From the NCBI GenBank assembly GCA_963662175.1, contig OY759218.1, positions 12,144,001-12,208,000 of the forward strand: 64,000 nt of DNA. Direction: 5' to 3'. The position numbers were made by a program, and so were the translations under genes. How positions within the stretch are numbered: position 1 is the first letter of the stretch; each line of letters begins with the position of its first letter. Of the stretch, positions 1 to 10,030 are shown in pieces. This DNA is from Aradus depressus. Its lineage: Eukaryota; Arthropoda; Insecta; Hemiptera; Aradidae. A model generated the notes under the pieces. That model saw only the letters and a program-made list of their open reading frames with translations, ran no database searches and had not been told where the DNA came from.

Positions 1-274
1 TATGTTCTTGATACATTCACTGAATCGGCAGTTATCAGAGGTTTTGAGTTAAATCTATCCCCTATTTCTTCCATTCCCTTTGGTCAAATTGACTGAAAAA
101 CACTAGATGTCATCGTTGGATGGGTCTGGATTCACATATAAAATTTCATTTTGATTCATTCATTCTATCGGAAGTTATCGTGTTCACAGTCACACAGACG
201 GACATACATTTTTTTTTCATATTTTGAATCTAGAGGTCGGAAAACATGAAATTCCGTTGAAACATCAGCATCGA
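1..274 (-). repeat. ACTTCCCC repeat, fragment cut by window edge
   Basis: Reverse-oriented copy of the most abundant repeat in the window. It carries the family's internal phrases (CATTCTATCGGAAGTTATCG, then a T-run and GGTCGGAAAACATGAAATTC). The outer hairpin that should follow has been replaced by unrelated sequence at about 274. Confidence 0.8.
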
Positions 275-283
275 GACTAGCTT

Positions 284-688
284 GTTTAAAAGGTTCCATT
301 TTGCCTCCTTAGAGCTACGCCAGGTTGGAGGAGACCTCCTTAAACACGAGTTGACCATAACTTCCCTTATACTTCGTAAAGCTGGTGGGGTAAAGAAAAG
401 TAACATTTTTGCAAGGTTCCAGTATATGATGAGGAGACAGGATCGTTATAAGAGTTCCTTTTTGGCATGCCCAAGATAGAGCTACGCCAGGTTGGAGGAG
501 ACCTCCTTAAACACGAATTGACCATAACTTCCCTTATACTTCGTAAAGCTGGTTTGGTAAAGAAAAGTAACATTTTTGCAAGGTTCCAGTATATGATGAG
601 ACAGGATCATTATAAGAGTTCCATTTTGGCATGCCCAAGATAGAACTACGCCAGGTTGGAGGAGACCTCCTTAAACACGAATTGACCA
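284..688. repeat. 165-bp tandem repeat, two full units plus partial ends
   Basis: Units start at about 311, 478 and 642 (offsets 167 and 164), with a partial unit before 311 and a truncated one after 642. Each full unit contains ACTTCCCTTATACTTCGTAA, which is the outer end of the ACTTCCCC repeat in reverse. The array therefore seems to have grown from the end of the neighbouring repeat. Units differ by a few substitutions and one 3-bp deletion. Confidence 0.85.
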
Positions 689-1170
689 AATGCTCTCGGA
701 GCAACGTCCTGGACAGGGGAGGTGGGACCCTTGGCGCCGGATGTACCTCCACTTGATGATATGATAATTGTATGGGCGTGCCTCTGCCGGGCCTCTCAGC
801 CGCCGGGTGGTCCTCCCCCTCTCATCAATTTTCACCTTGTTTCCCTTCTCCTCAATAACATAAAAAAATAAATAGCCTCCTATATACGACCCCTATTATC
901 CCGTCCAACCAACTATTACAGTACTTTACGAAGGGCTGTCAAATTATTAAAAAGTTCAGTTATGAGTCAATAATCGATTAACGTTAATTATATTGAATTC
1001 AAGACCTTTTAATTATTTGAAATTACATCAAAAAGGTTTTTTTATCTATATAATTTTCTTCTCCTTGCATTTCAATTCATAACGATCGAAACTTATCAAG
1101 CAAAGAAAAGTATGAATGATTCAATGAATTTTAATTTATTTATTCTTTCAATCAATTTTTACATTCTTAT
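689..1170. other. Unassigned, GC-rich start then AT-rich
   Basis: 689-840 is unusually GC-rich with no usable frame. 841-1170 is AT-rich. No gene, RNA or transposon end recognised. Confidence 0.5.
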
Positions 1171-1340
1171 AATTATAGTCTAATCGTGTGAAAATCTGAG
1201 ATCTAGTTTTCAAATGATATTCTCTTTTCAATGTCCCATGAATACGTTTTGACCATTTTCGCGATAATGTCTCTCTGTGTTTGTATGTGATTGGAACTTC
1301 GTGAGGGCTCTAACGCAGAAACCAGTGTAGTTATGAACAG
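1171..1340 (+). repeat. Dispersed repeat R3 fragment
   Basis: Shares phrases (GAGATC-AGTTTTCAA, GATTGGAACTT, GAGGGCTCTAACGCA) with 12885-13050, 48185-48370, 51765-51960 and, in reverse, 57515-57590. Diverged, ends not visible. Confidence 0.55.
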
Positions 1341-1512
1341 TAGTTAGCGTTGTTGCCTGGATCAACTATTGGGAATACTATAGTATAGTAGCAGCATTGC
1401 TGCCTGGATCTCCGAAAGTTTTGTGGTTAGCATAACAATCTGGAGTCCCGACGATATAGTTGTTAGCATTGCTACCTGGATCCTTGGTGGTAGTTAGCAT
1501 TGCAGCCGGGTT
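1341..1512 (+). repeat. Degenerate tandem repeat around TTAGCATTGCTGCCTGGATC
   Basis: Four spaced copies of a motif close to TTAGCATTGCTGCCTGGATC occur at about 1345, 1391, 1460 and 1492, each preceded by AGTAG/GTAGTT-type sequence. The spacing is irregular, so this is an old, eroded array. Confidence 0.6.
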
Positions 1513-1796
1513 ACCACGTGGTGAAAAGTTTTGGTGTTCTTGAAATATTTTTTTGGGTTGAATAAAAAAAGAGAAAAGAATGGTATGTGCCTACGAAAAA
1601 TGAAAAAAAAAAGGTGGGGGGGGGGGGGAGGGGAGGGGAATATTAGGGAGAGTTTTATTAAAATACTGCAATATTGGAGGGCGCGGGAATGTAGTTCATC
1701 ATTCGAACATCTCATGCCCTTTATTTCAGTCCGTCTGCATATTTTTTTAAGAAATTTTGTCTTTAAATGTCTATAAGCACGATAACTCCTAGTTAG
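1513..1796. other. Unassigned; G homopolymer
   Basis: A G-run at 1616-1628 follows an A-run and precedes a purine-rich stretch. The two opposite short frames crossing it are low-complexity and not credible genes. Confidence 0.5.
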
Positions 1797-2039
1797 TTAT
1801 TCATGCCTGGGCTCTTTCATCACTCTGGTGGACATGAGCCCGACTCTACTGTGGGAGTCCTAACTTTTGCCTACCCTAAATTTTTATTCACCTAGGGCAG
1901 GGTATCTGACATCGTACAGGCTCGGGACCATCGCTTAACGTCCCATCCGAAGGACGGCGTGCTTAAGTTTATTTTACCTCCCAGATAAAATAAACTAAGG
2001 GCCTCGGCCGGGTTTCGAACCCACGATCTTGAGCTCAGA
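1797..2039 (-). mobile_element. SINE-1 (tRNA-derived), minus copy
   Basis: Read on the minus strand: tRNA-like B box (GGTTTCGAAACCC-like), then AGGCCC, a TTTATCTGGGAGG linker, the conserved CACGCCGTCCTTCGGATGGG block and the GAGTCGGGCTCATGTCC tail block. The A-box end is lost at 2039, where an ACTTCCCC fragment begins. Confidence 0.85.
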
Positions 2040-2410
2040 ATTTTACTTCCCCAACTATACCAATTCAACATCGTAAACATAAGTGATAGAGGAAGGTTGG
2101 TGACCTCAGATACAGTATAATTATTCATTTCGAGATTTAATGCTCTACAACGTTCACTTAAAAAAAAAATTCAAGGTCAGAAATTCGATGTTGAGATTTC
2201 CCCGGAATTTTATGTTTCCCGACTCCCTGGTTCCATTCAAATTTTCTGTATGTCTGTGTCTCTACGATTATTCACGATAAAATGTATATATCGGCACGAA
2301 ATTTTATGGGTGTACCCCATGAGAACGACATCTATTGATGTTGAGCTAAATCGAACAAAAAGAAGTGTGGACTTTAAACAGAAACCCTAACGTCAAATTT
2401 CATTGAAAAC
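2040..2410 (+). repeat. ACTTCCCC repeat, broken copy
   Basis: Left end TTACTTCCCCAACTATAC at 2045-2062, an unrelated stretch, then the internal part from about 2165 (AAATTCGATGTTGAG...CGACACGAAATTTTATG...). The hairpin is decayed and the right end absent. Confidence 0.65.
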
Positions 2411-3482
2411 TCGATCTCGGATTTATTGCATGATAATTGAAATTACAATATTCCCATATATTCACAATCATAAAATATGAAAAAAATGGATAATTGTTTT
2501 GATGGTATGCTGGAGGAAAAAACTTCATTGCAGTTATAACTGTATAAATTAAATTATTATTACATTATTGCCTTTTAAAAAAATATATAAATAAATAAAA
2601 CAGATACAAAATTAGAACATACATACAATATATATGTGTTTTTTAGGTTCCTCTGGTATGATTGTAGGTTATTTTTTCCAGCATTTCTTCCAGAGGTGTC
2701 TTCAAATTTGACAATATTTCGGTACGCTTCCATGTCCCAATTGGGTCACAGTATATATTACATCTGGTAGAGGTGTTATCGGCAAATCGATCAAGGCGCC
2801 TCTACCGGCATCTGCTTGAAGGTCCATAAGAAGAAAACCTTATTTTAAACAAAAGACTGGGTATCCCAATTTTTTTCATGTATTTTTTTATTCATATCTT
2901 TTTAAAATAAACATAAAAAAACTTTTACAGAGAAATAGAGTTACATTTAATAAAGTAAACGAAGAGCTGTTTGTGTAAAATGGCGGTGCTTCGTAAGCGG
3001 GGCCTTATTGGCTTCGGGGTTAGATCCGTCACTCCATATAATGATCTTTATATTAACTAAAGTTTGAGTTATGTAGTTTCAGTACTTTTCAAGATAACCC
3101 TATAGGACAGACTTATCCTATAAGGGTTTTATTTTACGGTCTTGGAACCTCTATCATGTGACCATTTAGCTCGGTGACTGAAGTACAGATCCTCAGAATA
3201 GTTAGTATAGATCCTATAGTATACTATAGATAGCTGACAGGGCAAGTAGCAAATTTGATGTCTATGTTACTGGAAACAGTGGAACTGTTACTAATCAGAC
3301 CTGTTATTTGGACCTAGGAGATCCATTAGAGCAGGTATACACAAAGTCATCATCTTCAGCCCCATCTTATACCCATTCATCATCTTCACCCCTACTTACC
3401 AACTCAAAACATATTATCAAATTGCATGCTATTCCGGTGAAAACTTAACATCAAGCATGACTGAATACATACTACGTTTAGT
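2411..3482. other. Unassigned AT-rich interval
   Basis: No coding frame, RNA gene or transposon end recognised. A faint R3-like phrase (GAAAACTCGATCTCGGATTT) sits near 2406-2425. Confidence 0.5.
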
Positions 3483-3745
3483 TGGGCGTCGGTGGCCCAG
3501 AAATAGTGTGCTTGTCTAAGCTCAAGATTTGAAACTAGGCCTTTTTTTATCTAGTCGTATAAAAAAAATTTGTATGTTGTCAGATACTCTTTCTCTAGCT
3601 GAATAAACCTCGGTATGCAAAATTTAAGACTCCTAGAGTAGAGTCATGTCCACCAGAGTCACGAAAGAGTGGTCTGGTAAAAGGCAATATGACCTGGTAG
3701 TTAAAGCCCGGGCATGAGTCACAACTAAGGAGCACAAATATGAGA
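3483..3745 (+). mobile_element. SINE-1, decayed plus copy
   Basis: Starts GGGCGTCGGTGGCCCAG (A-box region damaged) and ends in the family tail GTTAAAGCCCGGGCATGAGTCACAACTAA. The central CACGCCGTCC block is deleted. Confidence 0.75.
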
Positions 3746-3828
3746 TGTATAATAATTATTGAAAAACTTATAGGATAATATCTCAGGGTGATTGTACTCC
3801 CTCTCCTGGTCAAAAGGAGCGAAATAGA

Positions 3829-4137
3829 GGGCGCCGGTAGCTCAGAGCTAGCGTGCTTGCCTACTGAGCTCAAGGTCACTGTTTCGAACTCCCTGCCGAA
3901 GCCCTTAGTTTTTTTTTTTATCTGGGAGGTAAAAACCTTGAGCAAGCCGTCCTTCGGAGGGGACGTTAAGCGATGGTCCCGAGCCTGCACGATGTCAGCT
4001 ACTCATTAAAGACCCCTCCTAGGTAACTTAACCTGAGTAGGGACTCCCAGAGTGGGGCTCATATCTACCAGAGCGACGAAAGAGTGCTCTGGTAGTACAT
4101 ACATAGTTATATCCCAGGTATGAACCACAATAACTAA
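3829..4137 (+). mobile_element. SINE-1, near full-length plus copy
   Basis: Begins GGGCGCCGGTAGCTCAG (A box TAGCTCAGAGCTAG) with a B box at 3889-3900 (GTTTCGAACTCC). Then come TTTATCTGGGAGG, GCCGTCCTTCGG, GGGACGTTAAGCGATGGTCC, GAGCGACGAAAGAGTGCTCT and the terminal CACAATAACTAA. The head looks like a tRNA gene but the molecule continues for about 230 nt, as in a tRNA-derived SINE. Confidence 0.9.
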
Positions 4138-5088
4138 CCATACTACGTATAAATGGGGAAATAAAAATACGGAATATCAATGAAAGGCATGAATAAATTA
4201 ATTATATTATTTATCAAAGTGGTCATGTTGAATTTTTTTGTGGGTCTCAATGGTTGAACACATTTATTATGAAGATAGGGTACAATGACATGACCAGTTG
4301 GTTCAGAGGCCAACGACATCCGACAGCCCACGCTAAAACCAATAGTGATGATAATTACTTTTGTTCAATATTTTTATTATTTTCATTACTTTATTTAGTT
4401 ATCTACTATATCTCTCTATATATTATATATAATTATAATATTTCGTTCTGTTTTTGTTGATTTTCCTTTTTTTCTCTATACTTCGCCCTTTGTTGTGACC
4501 TGAGGAAGATGCCCTGAAAGAAAATTCATCTTTTGTTTTTCCTTTCACTTTCTATAGTAAGAATTGTAGAAAAATAAAATATTTTAGTGTGAAAATCTTA
4601 GAAATAAAAAAAAAAAAATAGGTAAGATCATAACTGCATAAATTAAGACAACTTTTCCAAAGCTTTAGCCGAAAAAACATTTTATACTTTTAAGGCTGTT
4701 TAACTCAGAATCTATATAGTGTAAAAAAATGTTATAAACCCGTCTGAAAGGTAATTTTATTCTCTACAACTTTTAGTTGAGTGCTTTTCCTTATTTATAA
4801 ACTCATACTTTTCGAGATATCTGCAAAAATGTTTTAAAAAACGTGATTTTTATTGACATTTTTGGATCCATGTTAATTGCTAACTTTTTGTTCGGGATTA
4901 AATTTTCTATAAGATCCCAAAGTATCGACGTTTCAACTTGTTACACCCTGTATATAATTAAAGATAGTATCTATTGTCTTAAAAAATTCATATTCCATTT
5001 ATCTTCTATTATTTTTCTTAATTATAAATTAAAATATAATTATTTATTGTATATGAGTTAATTTCTAAAATTTGAGTCATTTTAATGT
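4138..5088. other. Unassigned AT-rich interval with an unclassified repeat-like stretch
   Basis: 4620-4960 has the texture of a degraded transposon ending in ACACCCTGTATATAA, a phrase often seen at insect repeat ends. I found no partner end. No gene seen. Confidence 0.4.
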
Positions 5089-5176
5089 TCAAAATTATAT
5101 GGACTTGAAAAATAAAATAAAACTTGTTTATTTAATATATTGTCTAATTTCACTAACTATATATACATGGGAGTAC

Positions 5177-5200
5177 TTTCGGTATTTCTACCATCCTCAG
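5177..5200 (-). ncRNA. Hammerhead-like core in left arm
   Basis: Read on the minus strand: CTGAGGA (fits CUGANGA), hairpin TGGTAGAAATACC (stem GGTA/TACC), then GAAA. Stem I and the cleavage triplet cannot be confirmed by eye. Confidence 0.45.
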
Positions 5201-5250
5201 CCAAAAGCATAAGAGATAAGACTGAGAAGTCTTATCTCTTATGCTTTTGG

Positions 5251-5274
5251 CTGAGGATGGTAGAAATACCGAAA
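5251..5274 (+). ncRNA. Hammerhead-like core in right arm
   Basis: CTGAGGA, hairpin TGGTAGAAATACC, GAAA. Mirror of the left-arm core, so a transcript of either strand would contain one core. Confidence 0.45.
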
Positions 5275-5407
5275 GTACTCCCATGTATATACAGTTAGTG
5301 AAATTAGACAATATATTAAATAAACAAGTTTTATTTTATTTTTCAAGTCCATTTGAATTATTTCACAATATCTCTGCAATAATGTCAGTCTTCATCAAAA
5401 TTATATG

Positions 5408-5778
5408 TCGTATCCAATTAACATGTTATGGTTTAAAGGAAATAAATATTAAGTATTATTAATCACACGGAAAGCCAAAAAGTTCAAAAAAACAGGTTGT
5501 GTGGAACAAAACCGATCGAGATATGTTCTTTTTAGGGTATAAAAGAGGGTAGAAACAGCCTATAACGAGCTGTTTACCCTTTCATATTAATAAAAAGGGT
5601 TAAGGAAGAGGGGTATTTTGACTCAAATCCGGGGATACTTCATCCCCTACGTAGCGGTAAATCCCTCTTTTAGGGGATTTGGGTAATTATGTTACCTTTA
5701 TGAGAAAAAAAAAGATATAAATGAAAATAGATCAATATATTTCAGCTCGAACATTATTTTTAAAAACATGTAGTTTTT
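5408..5778. other. Unassigned
   Basis: No gene or repeat end seen. Confidence 0.5.
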
Positions 5779-6345
5779 ACTTCCCCAGCTATACGAAGTA
5801 TAGGAGAAGTTATGTAATCGGTTATAAATTCGATGCGCCGTTTTCTACGGAAATTCATGTTTTCCGATACCCAGATTCCAAATATTAAAAAAAAGAGCTC
5901 TGTCTGTATGTATGTGTGTCTGAGAACACGATAAGTCCCAGTAGAATGAATGTGTCGTCACGAAATTTTATATGTGAATCCAGAATCGTCTAACGACAAC
6001 ACCTATTGGTTTTTAGCCAAGTCGACCAAACGCTAGGGGGATTAGGGGTCAGGTTTAACTCAAAAACTTTAATAATTACAGTTGTAATGAATGTATTGAC
6101 ACAAAATTTCATATGCGAATTCAAAATTCCATAAGGGCGACACTTATTAATTTTAAAAGGAATCGGCAGAAGGGAAAGGGGGATCAGAGGGGGGCTCAAC
6201 TCAAAAACCCCAATAACTGCCGATGTAATGAATTTGTCGACACAAAATTTGCACATTAGTGCAAAAGATCGACTGGAGAGGGAGCGAAAAATTAGTTAAT
6301 TAATTCGTTCTGGGGAAGTACATTTGTTATTCACCGACTTATTTT
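5779..6345 (+). mobile_element. ACTTCCCC repeat, full-length type copy (HINE-like candidate)
   Basis: The left end ACTTCCCCAGCTATACGAAG continues to GTATAGGAGAAGTTATG, an imperfect hairpin of about 32 nt. Then follow a poly-A/TGTCTG stretch and about two and a half diverged tandem units of some 140 bp, each with AATGAATGTATCGACAC-, CACCTATTGATTTTCAGC- and GGGGGAT-type phrases. The right end is TTCGTTCTGGGGAAGT (6304-6319), inverted to the left end, then a decayed hairpin (TTATTCACCGAC) and a T-run. No coding capacity. In this family short subterminal inverted repeats, a tandem core, a 3' hairpin and a T-rich end occur together, as in Helentron-associated non-autonomous elements. No relative with a Rep/helicase gene is visible here, so the class is inference. 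Confidence 0.7.
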
Positions 6346-6788
6346 TTTTTTCTTCAAAAACATTGGATGAATTTCTGGAACCATTCCTAAAAATGTTTTC
6401 TCCTGTTCCTTCTTGATCTGAGAGATCCTGAAATTTGCACGTACCCTGGTGTGTGTGTGGGGTACTAAAATTATTGAAAGTCCTTCCCCAGATGAAATGA
6501 TCTGAAAAGACCGGATGTCATTTATAAATTTAAACTAATAGCCTGGTTGGGATCTGATGGGTGGCCTGCCAAGCTAGTCCGTCCCACGCGCCTCCCGCCT
6601 CGTATTATCTATCAAGTCCAGTAATAAAACATAACCTGAAATATATTATAATACAGTTTTGATAAAATAAAATTATGTATATCCATTCAAATCCTTTGGA
6701 CACACATGTATTGATAAAACATTATTTTGTATTTTTTTTCTTGTTTAGAAATATTACTATTGCAACCATTTAAATCATTTTACATATT
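6346..6788. other. Unassigned
   Basis: Contains a GC-rich patch at 6540-6610. No frame or repeat end recognised. Confidence 0.5.
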
Positions 6789-7070
6789 AAAAAAGTCTTC
6801 GGTGAATCACCGGCAATTTACGTCCCCAGAACGTATTAATCAATTTACTTTTCGCTCCCTCTCTAAAAATCAATCGCCTATTTGCGCTAATATGGGTTTT
6901 TGAATTGAGCCCCCTTCAGCATTTATCGCTGAAATTTGACAGGTTATGTCCTCATTGGGTTTTGACTTTATTTGTGGGTATCGACACGAAATACTATGTT
7001 TTTGTGACCAAAGTCTCATAAGGACAACACCTATTAATTTTCAGCGGAATCGGCAGAAAGGAAGAGGGGG

Positions 7071-7071
<1 letters not shown>
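6789..7071 (-). mobile_element. ACTTCCCC repeat, first half of a head-to-head pair
   Basis: Starts with the family 3' hairpin in reverse (TCGGTGAATCACCGG), then ACGTCCCCAGAACG. At about 6985 the internal units switch to forward orientation and run on past the LINE insertion to 8553. Both outer edges are therefore right ends. Confidence 0.75.
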
Positions 7072-7102
<31 letters not shown>

Positions 7103-7421
7103 TTATTTCCGTTAAACCAATACATGGTAATAGGATACGTCAAATGAATTTATACATTAAGATAGCTTATATATTAGATATATAACTACTTGAGTCTAAC
7201 ACATCTATGATTAGTAGTAACATAAAAACCATTAAAAAAGTAAAATGAAATTAATAAAAACTGTACAAATAAATACTTAAAAATATATGAGTATATATAA
7301 AATAATAATAACAATACAAGATACGTTCATAAAAAGTAGACACATTTTTCAATTTAATACAAATTAAGATAACTATTTTTCAAAAAAAACTCTTCGGATG
7401 TGTCTTTATCCCCCAACGATG

Positions 7422-7451
7422 TTACGGGACGTTCTTACGTCCCATCATCAG
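7422..7451 (-). ncRNA. Hammerhead-like motif in LINE-X 3' UTR, one box altered
   Basis: Minus strand: CTGATGA, long hairpin GGGACGT/ACGTCCC, then GTAA instead of GAAA. The sister copy at 32389-32418 has GAAA. Confidence 0.35.
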
Positions 7452-7700
7452 GTCCCAACGTGGCGAGATATAGAAAAGAAAGAAAACAATGTAACTATAA
7501 CAATATATGAAAAATAATATATTAACTAAAATGAATGTATAAAAATGTCTAAATTAAAAAATATATATAAATGAATAAATAAAACAATAACGTACATTGG
7601 ACTGACTTTTAAGGTGTGGAGGAACTCTGCCCAAAATATAAAAATGAAAGCTTTGTATCAAATAATGATTTTGGATATGAAAAACGATTCTTTATTGTGA

Positions 7701-8551
7701 TTATATTATTCTTTTTGAACAGTGAGAATAAAATTCCGTTTCCGTGTAAAGGGTTTCCTCTAACATGAACATTTTTAGTTGAAATTTAAATTTTTTTGTT
7801 GTATCTATTGACTTCAAGAAGTGGGGGAGGGCATTAAATAAATTAATTCCTTTATGAGTTATACTTTTTTCAAAAAGAGAAGAGCAATGTTTAGTTATTC
7901 GAAAGTCTTCTTTCTTCCTGGTATCGTAAGCGTGACTAGTATTGTTGCGAGGGAAAATATTTTTATTTTTCCTAATAACCATTAATGCTTCAAATATAAA
8001 CAGCGATGGCAAAGGCAGGATTTTAAGTTGTTTAAATATTTCTCTGCAGCTTGTTCTCTGAGTAATATTGTTTATAATTCTTAATGCTTTTTTCTGAAGT
8101 CTGAAAATATTAATACTCGAGCTACATGATCCCCAATGTATTAAACCGTAACTGATTATGGAGTGGAAATAGGCGTAATAGAGAGTAGTTAACGTTTCCT
8201 TTGGCACGATCTTTTTAAGATTTCGATGTAAGAAGCAAACGGAACTCAGTTTCTTACCGATAATAGCCGTATGTTCAGCCCATGTAAGTTTCGTATCAAT
8301 ATGGAGACCTAGGAATTTTATATTATCTTTGAATGATACGGAAAGAGTATCAACAGTTAATGTTTGTTTCTCTTCTGGCAATTTATTCGTACTTTTGAAG
8401 TTTAAGATAGTTGTTTTAGACGCATTCAACATTAAATCATTGAAGAGAAGCCATTCGTTTAAAATTCCAAGAGCTTTGGATATGGATTCATTCAAAGCGG
8501 TGGGATTTTTTGCCGTCACGAGAATATTAGTATCATCCGCAAAAAGGAGGG
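7701..8551 (-). pseudogene. Reverse transcriptase C-terminal part of LINE-X
   Basis: An open frame of about 283 codons begins inside the RT palm. FADDTN, the catalytic Y/F-x-D-D box, appears a few residues after the truncation point. It is followed by the thumb-like FLGLHIDTKLTWAEH motif and a C-terminal region (AYDTRKKEDFRI, LFEKSITHKGINLFNALP) typical of Jockey/CR1-like LINE ORF2 proteins. It would copy element RNA at a nicked target. The endonuclease and the first half of RT are missing. The first methionine of the frame (8571) lies in the flanking ACTTCCCC repeat, so it is not a native start. There are no internal stops, which suggests a relatively recent insertion. Confidence 0.85.
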
Positions 8552-8552
8552 A

Positions 8553-8875
8553 GGATCCACTCAGAAACCTCAATAACTGCCGATGTAATGAATGTAACGA
8601 CCTGAAATTTTAAATTTACAGTCAAAACCCAATGAGGACATTACTTGTGAAATTTCATCGATATCGGCTGAGGGGAAGGGGGTCCAAGGGAGGGGAGGGG
8701 GCTCAATTCAAAAACCTTAATAACTATCTTTGTAATGAATTTATCCACACAAAATTTTGTATGAGGATTTAGGAGCCCCTATGTAAGTCAACTGTTGAAT
8801 ATTACCGCATACGGTTTGGACTGGTTTTGGAGAGGGAGCGATAGTTAATTGAGAATTAATCAATTAACGAATTAA
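8553..8875 (+). mobile_element. ACTTCCCC repeat, right part after the LINE
   Basis: Continues the forward units (AATAACTGCCGATGTAATG...) to GGTTTTGGAGAGGGAGCGA and a damaged right end with no intact CTGGGGAAGT. Confidence 0.75.
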
Positions 8876-9534
8876 GTTCGACACTTTTTCTTATTTGGCT
8901 TCAATCACTAAACAAAGTCCGTATGGAACTGCTCTGTTTTGTAACCTCATTGTTGATATTTATAGCACTTCAAATGCTCTGGAAGTTTTTTCTGTCGTTT
9001 TGTGCTAAATATTATATTTTAACTGAGACATTGGTCCTTAGAGATTTAAAATGATGTTATATATTCTTCGCTGGATCTTGAAGTTCCGATTTAAGATTTG
9101 AACTCTACGAAAATCTACAGTGTGTTCAGTATTCTTTAGAGTTTCCTCGTCTTAAATTAGACGTCTATCTAAGAATAGTGAATAGAAAAATGTTTGTTCC
9201 CTGGGAAAACATAGTTTTGGATGTTTGTTGTATGCTCCTTTCTGACCAGAATGAATTGGAGGCAGACATGAAAGTAATATGAAGTCAGGGGAAGGGAGGG
9301 GACTTGACGAAGCACGCTCGGACTTAACTGTCGGGATCACGTGACCCCACCACTCCTAGCGACTTCCTGAAGAGGGTTCCGCTCATTTTCTAGGTTCAAC
9401 GGTTCGACCACAATTCACTCACAAACTGCAGTTGATGCAACACAAGGACCTGGACTTGATTCTGGGAAGAAATATGGTTCAATTGTTGCAGCCACAGCTT
9501 CCAGTTCGGACTTGCGTGTGGAGAGGTTTGATGG
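8876..9534. other. Unassigned
   Basis: Only the phrase CTTGGCTTCAATCACTAAAC (about 8896), which also follows the repeat at 23740, is recurrent. No gene seen. Confidence 0.5.
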
Positions 9535-9763
9535 AAATCAATAAGTGTCTTCCTATTTATAAAAGATTATTGGATACACTTAAAAAATTTTGTTTCGATA
9601 CATTCATTTTATCAGTAGTTATCTTGTTCAAAGACATACAGACAATTTTTCTTAATTTTTTGGAAACAGGGATTCGGAAAACATGAAATTCCCATGAAAA
9701 TTCAACATCGAATTTCGGGCCGATTACATACCTTCCCCTATACTTCGTCTAGCTGGGGAAGTA
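9535..9763 (-). mobile_element. ACTTCCCC repeat, left-end part
   Basis: Reverse copy ending with CCGATTACATACCTTCCCCT and then CTAGCTGGGGAAGT at 9750-9763. Confidence 0.8.
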
Positions 9764-9920
9764 AAACCGTCTATAGTTCCCCACTCTCCTGAAACCCCCT
9801 TCCCTTCGGTCATTTCGCTGAAAATTAACAAATTAACAGGTAAATAAAATGATAGATAAAACACTTTTTTGAATACTTATATTGTCCAATTCCATAAACA
9901 TATACTTAAATGTGAACCGG

Positions 9921-9942
9921 TTTCGGCTTACGCCATCGTCAG
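9921..9942 (-). ncRNA. Hammerhead-like core, left arm
   Basis: Minus strand: CTGACGA, hairpin TGGCGTAAGCC, GAAA. Confidence 0.45.
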
Positions 9943-10008
9943 CACAAGGTTCAACAGTGTTCACTGTTGTTCAGAGTTGTTTATCACAGTTCACCGTTGA
10001 ACCTTGTG

Positions 10009-10030
10009 CTGACGATGGCGTAAGCCGAAA
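10009..10030 (+). ncRNA. Hammerhead-like core, right arm
   Basis: CTGACGA, hairpin with stem GGC/GCC, then GAAA followed by CCGGT. Confidence 0.45.

Larger units (their letters stand above)
5102..5394 (+). mobile_element. Fold-back Penelope-like element, family 1 (13-bp TSD)
   Basis: Two inverted arms of about 110 bp (about 5105-5220 and 5225-5345) are almost perfectly complementary. They are followed by a one-sided tail of about 45 nt (CATTTGAATTATTTCACAAT...). The 13-bp direct repeat TCAAAATTATATG flanks the whole (5089-5101 and 5395-5407). The reverse-oriented copy at 11592-11861 has the same arms and tail. Each arm contains a hammerhead-like core. Assignment to Penelope-like elements rests on the identical architecture of 48572-49376, which still has coding sequence. 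A palindromic snap-back of another retroelement is the alternative. Confidence 0.75.
7072..8552 (-). mobile_element. LINE-X: 5'-truncated non-LTR retrotransposon with (TAA)n tail
   Basis: On the minus strand: RT coding region, a 3' UTR of about 600 bp, and an ATT/TAA microsatellite tail at 7072-7100. It is inserted in an ACTTCCCC copy. GGGGGAT at the tail side and GGAGGAT at the truncated side look like an imperfect target duplication. The 3' UTR matches 31983-32496 (same strand) and 45175-45705 (opposite strand), notably the phrase ATAGGATACGTCA. Confidence 0.85.

Noticed and set aside
3595..3990. 131-codon minus-strand frame
   Set aside because: Runs through two SINE-1 copies in antisense.
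4498..4540. Hammerhead-like CTGAGGAAGATG...CATCTT
   Set aside because: A stem can be drawn but GAAA is in the loop, not after the stem.
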